Of a stretch of 64,000 nucleotides of DNA, positions 15,877-23,707 are shown piece after piece. Within the stretch, counting starts at the first letter, position 1; each line of letters starts with the position of its first letter. A program made the translations under genes and the position numbers. The notes beneath the pieces were generated by a model. That model was given only the letters and a program-made list of their open reading frames with translations, was not told the DNA's origin and made no database searches. Source of the DNA: Friedmanniella luteola (GTDB lineage: Bacteria > Actinomycetota > Actinomycetes > Propionibacteriales > Propionibacteriaceae); the NCBI RefSeq assembly GCF_900105065.1, contig NZ_LT629749.1, positions 3,534,001 through 3,598,000 of the forward strand, in the 5' to 3' direction.

Positions 15877-16721
15877 GCGCCGCGCTGGTGGTCGAGGCGA
15901 CCGGCCCGGCGGCCCTGCTGCAGGACCTGGGCCGGCCGGGGCTGGCGCACCTCGGCGTCTCCCCCTCCGGGGCGGCGGACCGGGCCGCCCACCGGCTGGC
16001 CAACCGGCTGGTGGGCAACGACGAGGGCGCGGCGACGCTCGAGGTCACCCTGGGAGGCCTCGTCGTCCGGGCCACCGCGACGGTGTTCGTGGCCGTCACC
16101 GGAGCGCCGACGACGGTGCGGGTCGACGGCGCCCCGACGGCGTCCCACACCACCCTCGTGCTCCGCACCGGCTCGCGGCTGCTCGTCGAGCCGCCGCCCC
16201 GCGGGCTGCGCAACCACGTCGCGGTGCGCGGTGGGCTCGCGGTGCCGGCGGTGCTGGGCAGCCGCAGCCGGGACGTGCTGGCCGGGCTGGGGCCAGCCCC
16301 GCTGGCCGTCGGCGACGTGCTGCCGGTCGGCACCCCGACCGCTCCCCTGCCCGACGCCGACCGGGCTCCCGCCCCGACGCCGCCGGCCGGCCTCGCCGTC
16401 CGGCCGGGGCCGCGCCGCGACTGGTTCGCCGCCGACGCCTGGACGACGCTGCTGGGCACCGTCTGGACCGTCACCGCCGACGTCGACCGCGTCGCCGTCC
16501 GGCTGAGTGGCCCGGCGCTGGCCCGCACCGTGACCGCCGAGCTGCCGTCGGAGGGGCTGGTCCGCGGCGCGGTCCAGGTGCCGGCGTCGGGGCAGCCGCT
16601 GCTGTTCGGGCCCGACCACCCCGTCACCGGCGGCTACCCGGTGCTGGCGGTGCTCACCTCGTCGGCCGCGGACGCGGCGGCCCAGCTGCGCCCGGGCGAC
16701 CCGGTCCGCTTCGTGGGCTGA
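15873..16721 (+). CDS. pxpC: 5-oxoprolinase subunit C (KipA / biotin-dependent carboxyltransferase-like family)
   Basis: A 282-residue AHS2/KipA protein. Family stretches are L-Q-D-L-G-R-P-G, L-G-V-S-P-S-G-A-A-D-R-A-A, L-E-V-T-L-G-G, Y/N-H-V-A-V-R-G-G-L and L-G-S-R-S-R-D near the middle. G-Q-P-L-L-F-G-P-D-H-P-V-T-G-G-Y-P lies near the end. Together with PxpB it forms the PxpBC complex that phosphorylates and cleaves 5-oxoproline delivered by PxpA. The GTG start overlaps the pxpB stop. Despite the family name no biotin is needed. Confidence 0.92.
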   Translation: MSAALVVEATGPAALLQDLGRPGLAHLGVSPSGAADRAAHRLANRLVGNDEGAATLEVTLGGLVVRATATVFVAVTGAPTTVRVDGAPTASHTTLVLRTGSRLLVEPPPRGLRNHVAVRGGLAVPAVLGSRSRDVLAGLGPAPLAVGDVLPVGTPTAPLPDADRAPAPTPPAGLAVRPGPRRDWFAADAWTTLLGTVWTVTADVDRVAVRLSGPALARTVTAELPSEGLVRGAVQVPASGQPLLFGPDHPVTGGYPVLAVLTSSAADAAAQLRPGDPVRFVG

Positions 16722-16798
16722 CCGCCCGCGCTCGTCGCCCCCGGCCCGGTCTCGCTCCCCCGGTCGTCGCACCTGGGGAGGGGGCGGAGGTCATGTCC

Positions 16799-16804
16799 TA
16801 GACT
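16799..16804 (+). promoter_or_regulatory. Candidate -10 box of the carboxylase gene (TAGACT)
   Basis: TAGACT lies about 90 bases before the GTG at 16892, in the gap after pxpC. The leader of roughly 80 bases carries a GAGGAGGA ribosome site. Confidence 0.4.
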
Positions 16805-16891
16805 CCTCGGGCCCGGTCGCAGGTGGTCCCTGCCGCGACCAGCTGCCGGCCGCGTCCCGCTCGACCGGTCGATGACGTCCGAGGAGGATCC

Positions 16892-18658
16892 GTGGGAATT
16901 CGCAAGGTGCTGATCGCCAACCGGGGCGAGATCGCCGTCCGCGTCATCCGGGCCGCGCAGGACGCCGGCCTGGGCAGCGTGGCCGTCTACGCCGACGCGG
17001 ACCGGGACAGCCTCTTCGCCTCCCTCGCCGACGAGGCCCACGCCCTCGGCGGGGCCACCCCCGCCGAGACCTACCTCGACGTGGCCAAGATCCTCGACGT
17101 CGCCGCCCGCAGCGGCGCCGACGCCGTCCACCCCGGCTACGGCTTCCTCGCCGAGAACGCCGACTTCGCGCGGGCCGTCCTCGACGCGGGTCTGGTCTGG
17201 ATCGGCCCGCCCCCCGCCGCGATCGAGGACCTTGGCGACAAGGTCCGCGCCCGGCACATCGCCCAGCGGGTGGGCGCCCCCCTGGTGCCCGGCACGGCCG
17301 ACCCGGTCGCCGACGCGTCGGAGGTCGTGGCCTTCGCCGAGCAGCACGGCCTGCCGATCGCCATCAAGGCGGCCTTCGGCGGCGGTGGGCGGGGGCTCAA
17401 GGTGGCCCGCGAGATGGCGGAGATCCCCGAGCTGTTCGAGTCCGCGACGCGGGAGGCCGTCACCGCCTTCGGCCGCGGCGAGTGCTTCGTGGAGCGCTAC
17501 CTCGACCGGCCGCGGCACGTGGAGACCCAGTGCCTGGCCGACACCCACGGCAACGTCGTCGTCGTCTCCACCCGGGACTGCTCGCTGCAGCGCCGGCACC
17601 AGAAGCTCGTCGAGGAGGCGCCCGCGCCGTTCCTGACCGACGACCAGCGCGAGCGGCTCTACACCGCCTCGAAGGCGATCCTCCGCGAGGCCGGCTACGT
17701 CGGCGCCGGCACGTGCGAGTTCCTCGTCGGCCAGGACGGCACCATCTCCTTCCTCGAGGTCAACACCCGGCTGCAGGTCGAGCACCCGGTCTCCGAGGAG
17801 GTCACCGGCCTGGACCTGGTCCGGGAGATGTTCCGGGTGGCCGACGGCGAGGCGCTCGGCTACGACGACCCCGAGATCCGCGGGCACTCCATCGAGTTCC
17901 GCATCAACGCCGAGGACGCCGGCCGCAACTTCATGCCGGCGCCCGGGACGCTGACCGCCTGGCGCCCCCCGTCGGGCCCGGGCGTCCGCGTGGACGAGGG
18001 CTACCTGGCCGGGATGACCGTGCCCGGCGCGTTCGACTCGCTGGTCGCCAAGGTCGTCGTGACCGGTCGGGACCGCGCCGAGGCCCTGGCCCGCTCGCGC
18101 CGGGCGCTGGCCGAGCTGGTCGTCGAGGGGATGCCCACCGTCGTCCCGTTCCACCGCGCCGTGATCGACGACCCCGCCTTCACCGCCGTGGACGGCACCT
18201 TCGGCGTGCACACCCGCTGGATCGAGACCGAGTTCGCCGGCGGCATCGAGCCCTGGGCGGGGACGCCCGGCACCGACGAGCCGGCGGAGCGCTCCTCCGT
18301 CGTCGTCGAGGTCAACGGCAAGCGGGTGGAGGTCGTGCTGCCGGCGGGTCTGGGCGCCGGCGTCGCGGCAGCCCCCGCGAAGGGCACCCGGAAGCCGGCC
18401 CGGCGGGGTGGCGGCGCGGGGGCGTCGAAGGCGCCGTCGGGCAACGCGCTGACGTCGCCGATGCAGGGCACGATCGTGAAGGTCGCCGTGGCCGACGGCG
18501 ACACCGTGGCGGCCGGGGACCTCGTCGTCGTGCTCGAGGCCATGAAGATGGAGCAGCCGCTGACCGCGCACCGCAGCGGCGTCGTGACCGGGCTGGCGGC
18601 GGAGGTGGGCGCGACCGTGACGAGCGGCTCCACCCTCTGCGACATCGTCGACGCCTGA
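16892..18658 (+). CDS. Acetyl-/propionyl-CoA carboxylase alpha subunit (biotin carboxylase + BCCP)
   Basis: A 588-residue fusion: biotin carboxylase at about 1-445 and biotin carboxyl carrier at about 515-588. It shows [23 protein letters not shown], the ATP loop [17 protein letters not shown], and the biotin site E-A-M-K-M-E with Lys552. It carboxylates biotin for a separate carboxyltransferase, making malonyl- or methylmalonyl-CoA. No AccD/PccB subunit is in the window, so the partner is elsewhere and the acyl-CoA specificity is open. The GTG start has a very strong GAGGAGGA site 3-4 bases away. AccA3-like by domain layout. Confidence 0.9.
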   Translation: MGIRKVLIANRGEIAVRVIRAAQDAGLGSVAVYADADRDSLFASLADEAHALGGATPAETYLDVAKILDVAARSGADAVHPGYGFLAENADFARAVLDAGLVWIGPPPAAIEDLGDKVRARHIAQRVGAPLVPGTADPVADASEVVAFAEQHGLPIAIKAAFGGGGRGLKVAREMAEIPELFESATREAVTAFGRGECFVERYLDRPRHVETQCLADTHGNVVVVSTRDCSLQRRHQKLVEEAPAPFLTDDQRERLYTASKAILREAGYVGAGTCEFLVGQDGTISFLEVNTRLQVEHPVSEEVTGLDLVREMFRVADGEALGYDDPEIRGHSIEFRINAEDAGRNFMPAPGTLTAWRPPSGPGVRVDEGYLAGMTVPGAFDSLVAKVVVTGRDRAEALARSRRALAELVVEGMPTVVPFHRAVIDDPAFTAVDGTFGVHTRWIETEFAGGIEPWAGTPGTDEPAERSSVVVEVNGKRVEVVLPAGLGAGVAAAPAKGTRKPARRGGGAGASKAPSGNALTSPMQGTIVKVAVADGDTVAAGDLVVVLEAMKMEQPLTAHRSGVVTGLAAEVGATVTSGSTLCDIVDA

Positions 18659-18663
18659 GGCGG

Positions 18664-18690
18664 GCCCCCAGCGGCCCGGGCCACGGGGGC
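18664..18690 (+). terminator. Possible hairpin terminator after the carboxylase gene
   Basis: GCCCCC (18664-18669) pairs with GGGGGC (18685-18690) around a self-complementary GGCCCGGGCC core, just after the stop codon. No T-tract. Confidence 0.35.
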
Positions 18691-18774
18691 GCGCGGGGTC
18701 GCGAAGGCCAGGGGGATGCCTTGAAAACTGGGTAAGAACCCTCGCCCCGTGGTGAGGGCTGAGGGCCCGCGGGG

Positions 18775-18780
18775 CACACT
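18775..18780 (+). promoter_or_regulatory. Candidate -10 box of the Gly-rich-tail gene (CACACT), leaderless
   Basis: CACACT (one base from TACACT) ends 7 bases before the GTG at 18788, the same geometry as other leaderless starts here. Confidence 0.4.
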
Positions 18781-18787
18781 GGAATCC

Positions 18788-19612
18788 GTGGGTGACTTCC
18801 TGGTGCTGATCGTCATCGTCCTCCTGGTCGTGGGCGGGGCGTCGCTGTACCGTCGGCGCGCCATCGCCCAGCGGGAGTCCCAGAAGCGTGCCGAGCTGGA
18901 GACCCAGCTGTCGACGTCGAAGCGGGCCGCCGACGAGGACGTGACCAAGTTCGGCGAGGAGCTCCAGCGCCTGGACGTCGACGTCGCGGGCCACCCGTTG
19001 GACGAGGCGATGCAGCAGGACTACCAGCGAGCGCTGGACGCCTACGAGGACTCCAAGAGCTCGCTCGACGCGGTGCAGAGGCCCGACGAGATCAAGCACG
19101 TCACCGAGATCCTCGAGGACGGCCGCTACGCGGTCGCCTGCGTCAAGGCCCGGGTCGCCGGCCGCCCGCTGCCGGCCAAGCGCCCGCCGTGCTTCTTCAA
19201 CCCCGCCCACGGACCCTCCTCCCAGGACGTCCAGTGGGCCCCGCCCGGCGGTGCGCTGCGGGCGATCCCGGCCTGCCCGGCCGACGCCGAGCGCGTCCTC
19301 GCCGGCGCCGACCCCTACATCCGCACCGTCCAGGTCGGCGCCCAGCGGGTGCCCTACTGGGAGGGCGGCCAGGCCTACGCCCCCTGGGCCCAGGGCTACT
19401 ACAGCCGGTGGAGCGGCAGCGACATGCTCTCCGGCATGCTGATCGGCAGCTTTCTCTTCGGCGGCATGGGCAACGTCTTCGGCGGTGTCGGCGAGGGCCT
19501 CGGTGGCCTCGGGGAGGGCCTGGAAGGTCTCGGCGACGGCATCGGCGAAGGCTTCGAGGGCATCGGTGACGGCATCGGCGAGATGTTCGGCGGCCTCTTC
19601 GGCGGCGACTGA
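18788..19612 (+). CDS. Membrane-anchored protein of unknown function with Gly-rich tail
   Basis: A 274-residue protein. Residues 3-20 are one hydrophobic segment (F-L-V-L-I-V-I-V-L-L-V-V) followed by R-R-R, so the bulk should be cytoplasmic. Residues about 25-100 are charged and helical (likely coiled coil). A conserved-looking domain at about 110-200 holds A-C-V-K-A-R, P-P-C-F-F-N-P-A-H-G, I-P-A-C-P-A-D and V-P-Y-W-E-G-G, with three cysteines. The tail (about 215-274) is almost all Gly with Leu/Ile/Phe/Glu in a loose G-L-G-E-G-L pattern. No family name is recognised. The GTG start is 7 bases after CACACT, so it is probably leaderless. Confidence 0.75.
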   Translation: MGDFLVLIVIVLLVVGGASLYRRRAIAQRESQKRAELETQLSTSKRAADEDVTKFGEELQRLDVDVAGHPLDEAMQQDYQRALDAYEDSKSSLDAVQRPDEIKHVTEILEDGRYAVACVKARVAGRPLPAKRPPCFFNPAHGPSSQDVQWAPPGGALRAIPACPADAERVLAGADPYIRTVQVGAQRVPYWEGGQAYAPWAQGYYSRWSGSDMLSGMLIGSFLFGGMGNVFGGVGEGLGGLGEGLEGLGDGIGEGFEGIGDGIGEMFGGLFGGD

Positions 19613-19623
19613 CCGTCGCGCCC

Positions 19624-19732
19624 CCGCGGCGCGACCCGTCGCACCACCCGCGGCGCGACCCGTCGCACCGCCCGCGGCGCTACCCCGTCGCACCACCCCG
19701 CGGCGCTACCCCGTCGCACCACCCCGCGGCGG
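19624..19732. repeat. Tandem repeat, 4.4 copies of a 24-26 bp unit
   Basis: Units start at 19624, 19648, 19672 and 19698 with a partial copy at 19724. Each begins CCGCGGCGC and continues with a GACCCGTCGCACC- or TACCCCGTCGCACC-type half. Units 1-2 are 24 bases long and units 3-4 are 26, so two sub-types are each duplicated. Confidence 0.8.
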
Positions 19733-19783
19733 CCAGCGCCGGTCGGCGCGGTCCGGCGCGGGCGGACGTCCGGGGCCCCGTCC

Positions 19784-19867
19784 GTCCCCCACTTCACACC
19801 CCTGCGGTGCACGTCACACCCCGTGCAACGGGTGTGAAGTCGTCGCCAGGGGTGTGAAGTGGGGGAC
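19784..19867. repeat. Nested inverted repeat built on TTCACACCC / GGGTGTGAA
   Basis: Outer arms 19784-19803 and 19848-19867 are perfect 20-base inverted copies (core ACTTCACACCCCT). Inside them, 19814-19821 and 19830-19837 are 8-base inverted copies of TCACACCC with an 8-base loop. The octamer therefore occurs four times, twice per strand. It could act as a bidirectional terminator, a REP-like element or a protein site. Confidence 0.8.
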
Positions 19868-19947
19868 CCACCGGGGCCCGGGGGTTCCGGCCGGGCCGGT
19901 GAGCCAGCCGGCCAGCCACACGGCCGGGGTGCGAGACCCAGCAGCGG

Positions 19948-20835
19948 TCAGCGCCAGCAGAGCCGGCTGACCAGGCCGGTCAGCGTCTCGGAGCAGCCGC
20001 GCTCGAGCTTGAGGGTCGCCAGGTCGTCGCCGCGGGTCGTGCCCCGGTTGACGACCACCGTCGGCCGGCCCGCCTTCGTCTGGTGCCGCACGAAGCGCAG
20101 GCCCGACATCACGGTCAGGGACGAGCCCAGCACCACCAGCACCTCGGCCCGGTCGACCAGCGCGTAGGCCTGCTCGACGCGCGGCCTGGGCACCGACTCC
20201 CCGAAGAACACCACGTCCGGCTTGAGCCGGCCACCGCACCCGGCGCAGCCGGCCAGCACGAAACCGCTCCAGTCCTCGACGACGGCGTCGCCGTCGGGCC
20301 GCATCTCCGCATGGACCGGGGGGGCCTGGGGGCGCCGTCCCCCCGTGGAGGGCCCGGCGCGCTCCAGCACCGGCGGCTCGTCCAGGTGCGGGTTGAGCGC
20401 GGCCAGCCGCTGCTGCAGCTCCGGACGGGAGCTGACGTGGCCGCAGTCGAGGCAGACGACGTCGGCGATCCGGCCGTGCAGGTCGATGACCTCCCGGCTG
20501 CCGGCGGCCGCGTGCAGGCCGTCGACGTTCTGCGTCAGCACGCCCTGCAGCCCGGCGTCCTCGAGCTCGACGAGGGCGAGGTGCCCGGCGTTCGGCGCCG
20601 CCTCGCCGATCCGGCGGAAGCCCAGGTAGGAGCGGGCCCAGTAGCGGCGCCGCGCCTCCTCCGAGCCGACGAACTCCTGGAACTGCATCGGGGTGGCGCG
20701 GACCGACGTCGGCCCCCGGTAGTCGGGGATCCCGGAGTCCGTGCTCATCCCGGCGCCCGTCAGGGCGACCCAGCGCCGACCCCGCAGCAGGTCGGCCACC
20801 GCCGCGGCGGCGTCGACGTCCGGCAGCACGCTCAC
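19948..20835 (-). CDS. NAD-dependent protein deacylase, Sir2 family
   Basis: A 295-residue sirtuin that removes acyl groups from lysines with NAD+. The NAD loop is G-A-G-M-S-T-D-S-G-I-P-D-Y-R-G (about 25-40). T-Q-N-V-D-G-L-H and the catalytic histidine in D-L-H-G-R follow. The zinc site is C-L-D-C-G with C-A-G-C-G, and G-S-S-L-T-V-M closes the fold. S-T-x-S-G-I-P-D-Y-R is the bacterial class II (SIRT4-like) form. The stretch between the cysteine pairs is long and Pro-rich. The GTG start at 20835 is 7 bases after TACCTT, favouring it over an upstream ATG at 20862 that lies before the -10 box. Confidence 0.88.
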   Translation of the reverse strand: MSVLPDVDAAAAVADLLRGRRWVALTGAGMSTDSGIPDYRGPTSVRATPMQFQEFVGSEEARRRYWARSYLGFRRIGEAAPNAGHLALVELEDAGLQGVLTQNVDGLHAAAGSREVIDLHGRIADVVCLDCGHVSSRPELQQRLAALNPHLDEPPVLERAGPSTGGRRPQAPPVHAEMRPDGDAVVEDWSGFVLAGCAGCGGRLKPDVVFFGESVPRPRVEQAYALVDRAEVLVVLGSSLTVMSGLRFVRHQTKAGRPTVVVNRGTTRGDDLATLKLERGCSETLTGLVSRLCWR

Positions 20836-20842
20836 GGATGCG

Positions 20843-20848
20843 AAGGTA
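20843..20848 (-). promoter_or_regulatory. Candidate -10 box of the sirtuin gene (TACCTT), leaderless
   Basis: TACCTT on the minus strand ends 7 bases before the GTG at 20835 and decides between it and an earlier in-frame ATG. Confidence 0.5.
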
Positions 20849-20928
20849 CCCAGCCGGGGCAACCGGACCGGCGTCCGCGAGCCCGTCGTGAGCCCGTCGA
20901 CGGCTCGGGGCGCCGTGCCGGGCGGGGG

Positions 20929-22335
20929 TCAGCTGATGATCGAGCGGGTGCCGTGCAGCCGGCGGGCGGCCTCGGCCAGCGACCCGGTCATCGAGGGGTA
21001 GACGGTGAAGGACTGCGAGACCTGGTCCACCGTCAGCCGCTCGGCGACGGCGATGGCCACCGGGTAGATGAGTTCGCTGGCCCGCGGGGCGACGACGACG
21101 CCCCCGATGACGATGCCGGTCACGCTGCGGCAGAAGAGCTTGACGAACCCGTCGCGGCTGCCCTGCATCTTCGCCCGCGGGTTGCCCCGCAGCGGCAGCG
21201 TCACGCACCGGGCCATCACCTCGCCGGAGTCGACCTGGGTCTGGCTGACCCCGACGGTGGCGATCTCCGGGGCCGTGAAGACGTTGGACGACACGGTCTT
21301 GAGGTCCAGCGGCGAGACGGCGTCGCCGAGGGAGTGCCACATGGCGATCCGGCCCTGCATGGCCGCGACCGAGGCGAGGGGGAACACCCCGGTGCAGTCC
21401 CCGGCGGCGTAGACGCTGCGCGCCGAGGTGCGCGAGACCCGGTCGACGGTGACGAACCCGGCGTCGCTGACGTCGACCCCGGCTTCCTGCAGGCCCAGGT
21501 CAGCGGTGTTGGGGATCGAGCCGACGGCCACCAGGCAGTGCGACCCGACCACCTCGCGGCCGTCGCTGAGGGTGACCGTGACGGAGTCGCCGTCGCGGGT
21601 CACCGTCTCGGCGCGGGAGCGCTGCAGGACGGTCAGGCCGCGGCGGGCGAAGACGTCCTCGAGCACCTGGGCGGCGTCGGCGTCCTCGCCGGGCAGCACC
21701 CGGTCGCGGGAGGAGATCAGCACGACCTCCGAGCCCAGGGCGTCGTACGCGCTGGCGAACTCCGCGCCCGTCACGCCGGAGCCGACGACGATGAGCCGCT
21801 CCGGCAGCTCGGTGAGGTTGTAGAGCTGGGTCCAGTTGAGGATCCGCTCGCCGTCCGGCCGGGCCGAGGCGAGCTGCCGCGGCCGGGCCCCGGTGGCCAG
21901 CAGGACCACGTCGGCGTCGAAGCTGCGCTCGCCGTCGGCGGTCTGGGCGATGACCCGGTCGGGCCCGTCCAGCCGGCCGCGGCCGATGACCAGCTCGACG
22001 TTCTCGCGCTGGATCCGCTCGCAGATGTCCTCGGACTGCTTGCGCGCCAGCTCGAGCACCCGGTGGTTCAGCGCCGCCAGGTCGACGCTGACCACGGCGT
22101 CGGCCTGCCCGGTCTCGCCGTCGCCGAAGCGCAGCCCCAGCTCGGCGGACTCCCGGACCTCCGTCATCACCTCGGCGGTGGCGATCAACGTCTTCGACGG
22201 CACGCAGTCGGTCAGCACGGCCGAGCCGCCCAGCCCGTCGGTGTCGACCAGGGTGACGTCGCCGCCCAGCTGGCTGCCCACGAGGGCGGCCTCGTACCCA
22301 CCAGGTCCACCACCGACGATCACCACGCGAGTCAC
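20929..22335 (-). CDS. lpdA: NAD(P)H-quinone dehydrogenase, LpdA type
   Basis: A 468-residue flavoprotein disulfide-reductase homologue. FAD loop G-G-G-P-G-G-Y-E-A (8-16), NAD(P) loop G-S-G-V-T-G-A-E-F-A, second FAD motif Y-A-A-G-D-C-T-G. The redox site reads G-G-S-A-V-L-T-D-C-V-P-S-K: only Cys44 is present where true reductases have C-x4-C. This matches M. tuberculosis LpdA (Rv3303c), which lacks the disulfide and reduces quinones. A dihydrolipoamide role is therefore unlikely. The GTG start lies 6 bases after AACACT, back to back with the gene at 22375. Confidence 0.88.
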   Translation of the reverse strand: MTRVVIVGGGPGGYEAALVGSQLGGDVTLVDTDGLGGSAVLTDCVPSKTLIATAEVMTEVRESAELGLRFGDGETGQADAVVSVDLAALNHRVLELARKQSEDICERIQRENVELVIGRGRLDGPDRVIAQTADGERSFDADVVLLATGARPRQLASARPDGERILNWTQLYNLTELPERLIVVGSGVTGAEFASAYDALGSEVVLISSRDRVLPGEDADAAQVLEDVFARRGLTVLQRSRAETVTRDGDSVTVTLSDGREVVGSHCLVAVGSIPNTADLGLQEAGVDVSDAGFVTVDRVSRTSARSVYAAGDCTGVFPLASVAAMQGRIAMWHSLGDAVSPLDLKTVSSNVFTAPEIATVGVSQTQVDSGEVMARCVTLPLRGNPRAKMQGSRDGFVKLFCRSVTGIVIGGVVVAPRASELIYPVAIAVAERLTVDQVSQSFTVYPSMTGSLAEAARRLHGTRSIIS

Positions 22336-22341
22336 CTGCCC

Positions 22342-22347
22342 AGTGTT
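22342..22347 (-). promoter_or_regulatory. Candidate -10 box of lpdA (AACACT), leaderless
   Basis: AACACT on the minus strand ends 6 bases before the GTG at 22335. It faces away from the TAGCCT box of the next gene within the 39-base gap. Confidence 0.4.
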
Positions 22348-22361
22348 CCAGATGCTGCCGA

Positions 22362-22367
22362 TAGCCT
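22362..22367 (+). promoter_or_regulatory. Candidate -10 box of the GGCT-like gene (TAGCCT), leaderless
   Basis: TAGCCT ends 7 bases before the GTG at 22375; it is the same hexamer as in front of ubiA. Confidence 0.5.
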
Positions 22368-22374
22368 CCTGCTC

Positions 22375-22815
22375 GTGCTCTACGCCGCCTACGGAAGCAA
22401 CCTGGACCCCGCCCAGATGGCCGAGCGCTGCCCGCACTCCCCCTTGCGGGGCACCGGCTGGCTGCAGGGTTGGCGGATCACCTTCGGCGGGGAGGGCTGG
22501 GACGGGCCCCTGCCGACGGTCGTCGAGGAGCCCGGGGAGCACGTCTTCGTCGGGCTCTACGACGTCACGGCGCCCGACGAGCAGGCCCTCGACATCTGGG
22601 AGAGCGCCAACTCCGGGCTGTACGAGAAGGTGCGCGTCCGCGTCGACACCCTGGAGGGCGAGCTCTCCACCTGGATCTACGTGCTGCACGACTTCGAGGG
22701 CGGGCTGCCCAGCGCCCGCACCCTGGGGCTGCTCGCCGACGCCGCCGAGGCCGCGGGCGCCCCGAAGGACTACCTCACCGAGCTCCGCGGCCGGCCCTGC
22801 ACCAGCGGCTGGTGA
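22375..22815 (+). CDS. Gamma-glutamylcyclotransferase family protein
   Basis: A 146-residue single-domain protein with the family hallmark Y-A-A-Y-G-S-N-L-D-P (3-12), then M-A-E-R-C-P, G-W-R-I-T-F and G-L-Y-D-V-T with a downstream acidic residue. W-I-Y-V-L follows near the end. The Y-G-S-N loop binds the gamma-glutamyl group; family enzymes release 5-oxoproline from gamma-glutamyl compounds. That product would suit PxpABC encoded about 8 kb away, though the link is only inference. The GTG start is set by the leaderless -10 box. Confidence 0.82.
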   Translation: MLYAAYGSNLDPAQMAERCPHSPLRGTGWLQGWRITFGGEGWDGPLPTVVEEPGEHVFVGLYDVTAPDEQALDIWESANSGLYEKVRVRVDTLEGELSTWIYVLHDFEGGLPSARTLGLLADAAEAAGAPKDYLTELRGRPCTSGW

Positions 22816-22884
22816 CGGCGGCCCCAGCCCCTGCCGGTCCGACCACCCCACCGGTGGCCGGTCGGCCCGACGGGGCCCCACCCG

Positions 22885-22890
22885 TAGGCT
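22885..22890 (+). promoter_or_regulatory. Candidate -10 box of the purine nucleoside phosphorylase gene (TAGGCT), leaderless
   Basis: TAGGCT ends exactly 6 bases before the ATG at 22897; no ribosome site is seen. Confidence 0.55.
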
Positions 22891-22896
22891 GCCGCC

Positions 22897-23697
22897 ATGC
22901 CGACTGACCCGTACGCCCTGGCCGAGGAGGCCGCCGCCGCGCTCCGCGACCGCTTCGCGCTGGAGAGCGTCGACCTCGCCTTCGTGCTGGGCTCGGGCTG
23001 GTCCGCCGCCGCCGACGACCTCGGCGAGGTCACCGGCAGCTGCCAGCTGGCCGAGCTGCCCGGCTTCGCCCAGCCGACGGTCGTCGGGCACGGTGGCGAG
23101 CTGCGCGTCGTCCGCACCGCCAACGGCAAGACCGCGGCGCTGTTCACCGGCCGCACCCACTACTACGAGGGCAGGGGCGTCGCCCAGGTCGTGCACGGCG
23201 TGCGCACCGCGGCCGCGGCCGGCGCGCGCACCCTCGTGCTCACCAACGGCTGCGGCGGGCTGAACCGCGACTGGGCGCCCGGCACGCCGGTGCTGATCCG
23301 CGACCACATCAACCTGACGGCGGCGACGCCGCTGGTCGGCGCCCGGTTCGTCGACATGACCGACGCCTACGCCCCCCGGCTGCGCGACCTGGCCCGCACC
23401 GTTGACGCCGGGCTGCCCGAGGGCGTCTACGTGCAGTTCCACGGCCCCAACTTCGAGACGCCGGCGGAGGTCGCGATGGCCGGCGTGCTGGGCGGGGACC
23501 TGGTCGGCATGTCGACGGCGCTGGAGACCATCGCCGCCCGCGAGGCCGGGTTGGAGGTGCTCGGCATCTCGCTGGTCACCAACCTCGCCGCGGGCATCTC
23601 CCCCACCCCGCTGCACCACGCCGAGGTGCTGGAGGCGGGCCGGGCGGCCGGCCCGGAGCTCCGCAGCCTGCTCGCCGGCCTCGCGGCCGTCCTCTGA
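22897..23697 (+). CDS. Purine-nucleoside phosphorylase (trimeric type)
   Basis: A 266-residue class-II PNP that splits inosine or guanosine with phosphate to base and ribose-1-phosphate. The phosphate loop is F-V-L-G-S-G-W (29-35), followed by G-R-T-H-Y-Y-E-G and L-T-N-G-C-G-G-L. The purine-side motif is G-P-N-F-E-T-P-A-E, then G-M-S-T-A-L-E and S-L-V-T-N-L-A-A-G. The start is an ATG 6 bases behind TAGGCT. The next gene, a phosphosugar mutase, follows 10 bases later. Phosphopentomutase activity there would return the ribose-1-phosphate to metabolism. Confidence 0.92.
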   Translation: MPTDPYALAEEAAAALRDRFALESVDLAFVLGSGWSAAADDLGEVTGSCQLAELPGFAQPTVVGHGGELRVVRTANGKTAALFTGRTHYYEGRGVAQVVHGVRTAAAAGARTLVLTNGCGGLNRDWAPGTPVLIRDHINLTAATPLVGARFVDMTDAYAPRLRDLARTVDAGLPEGVYVQFHGPNFETPAEVAMAGVLGGDLVGMSTALETIAAREAGLEVLGISLVTNLAAGISPTPLHHAEVLEAGRAAGPELRSLLAGLAAVL

Positions 23698-23707
23698 GGT
23701 CGTGGAC

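Larger units (their letters stand above)
19613..19947. other. 335-base gap between convergent genes, filled by repeats
   Basis: No open frame here looks real. The left part is a run of four 24-26 base tandem repeats. The right part is a nested inverted repeat. Both neighbours read toward this gap, so terminator function is plausible, but the structure is larger than a simple terminator needs. Confidence 0.7.

Noticed and set aside
16872-16913. Short ATG frame just upstream of and overlapping the carboxylase start
   Set aside because: It has no ribosome site of its own and runs through the carboxylase's ribosome site into the gene in another frame.
16634-19696. A 1020-codon minus-strand open frame
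   Set aside because: It is antisense to the carboxylase and the Gly-rich-tail gene and has no recognisable domain; long antisense frames are expected at this GC content.
19613-19867. CRISPR array
   Set aside because: The tandem units are contiguous with no unique spacers, and the palindrome is a single nested structure; no cas gene is near.
20835-20862. Upstream ATG of the sirtuin as its start
   Set aside because: It lies before the TACCTT -10 box, so it would not be on the likely transcript.
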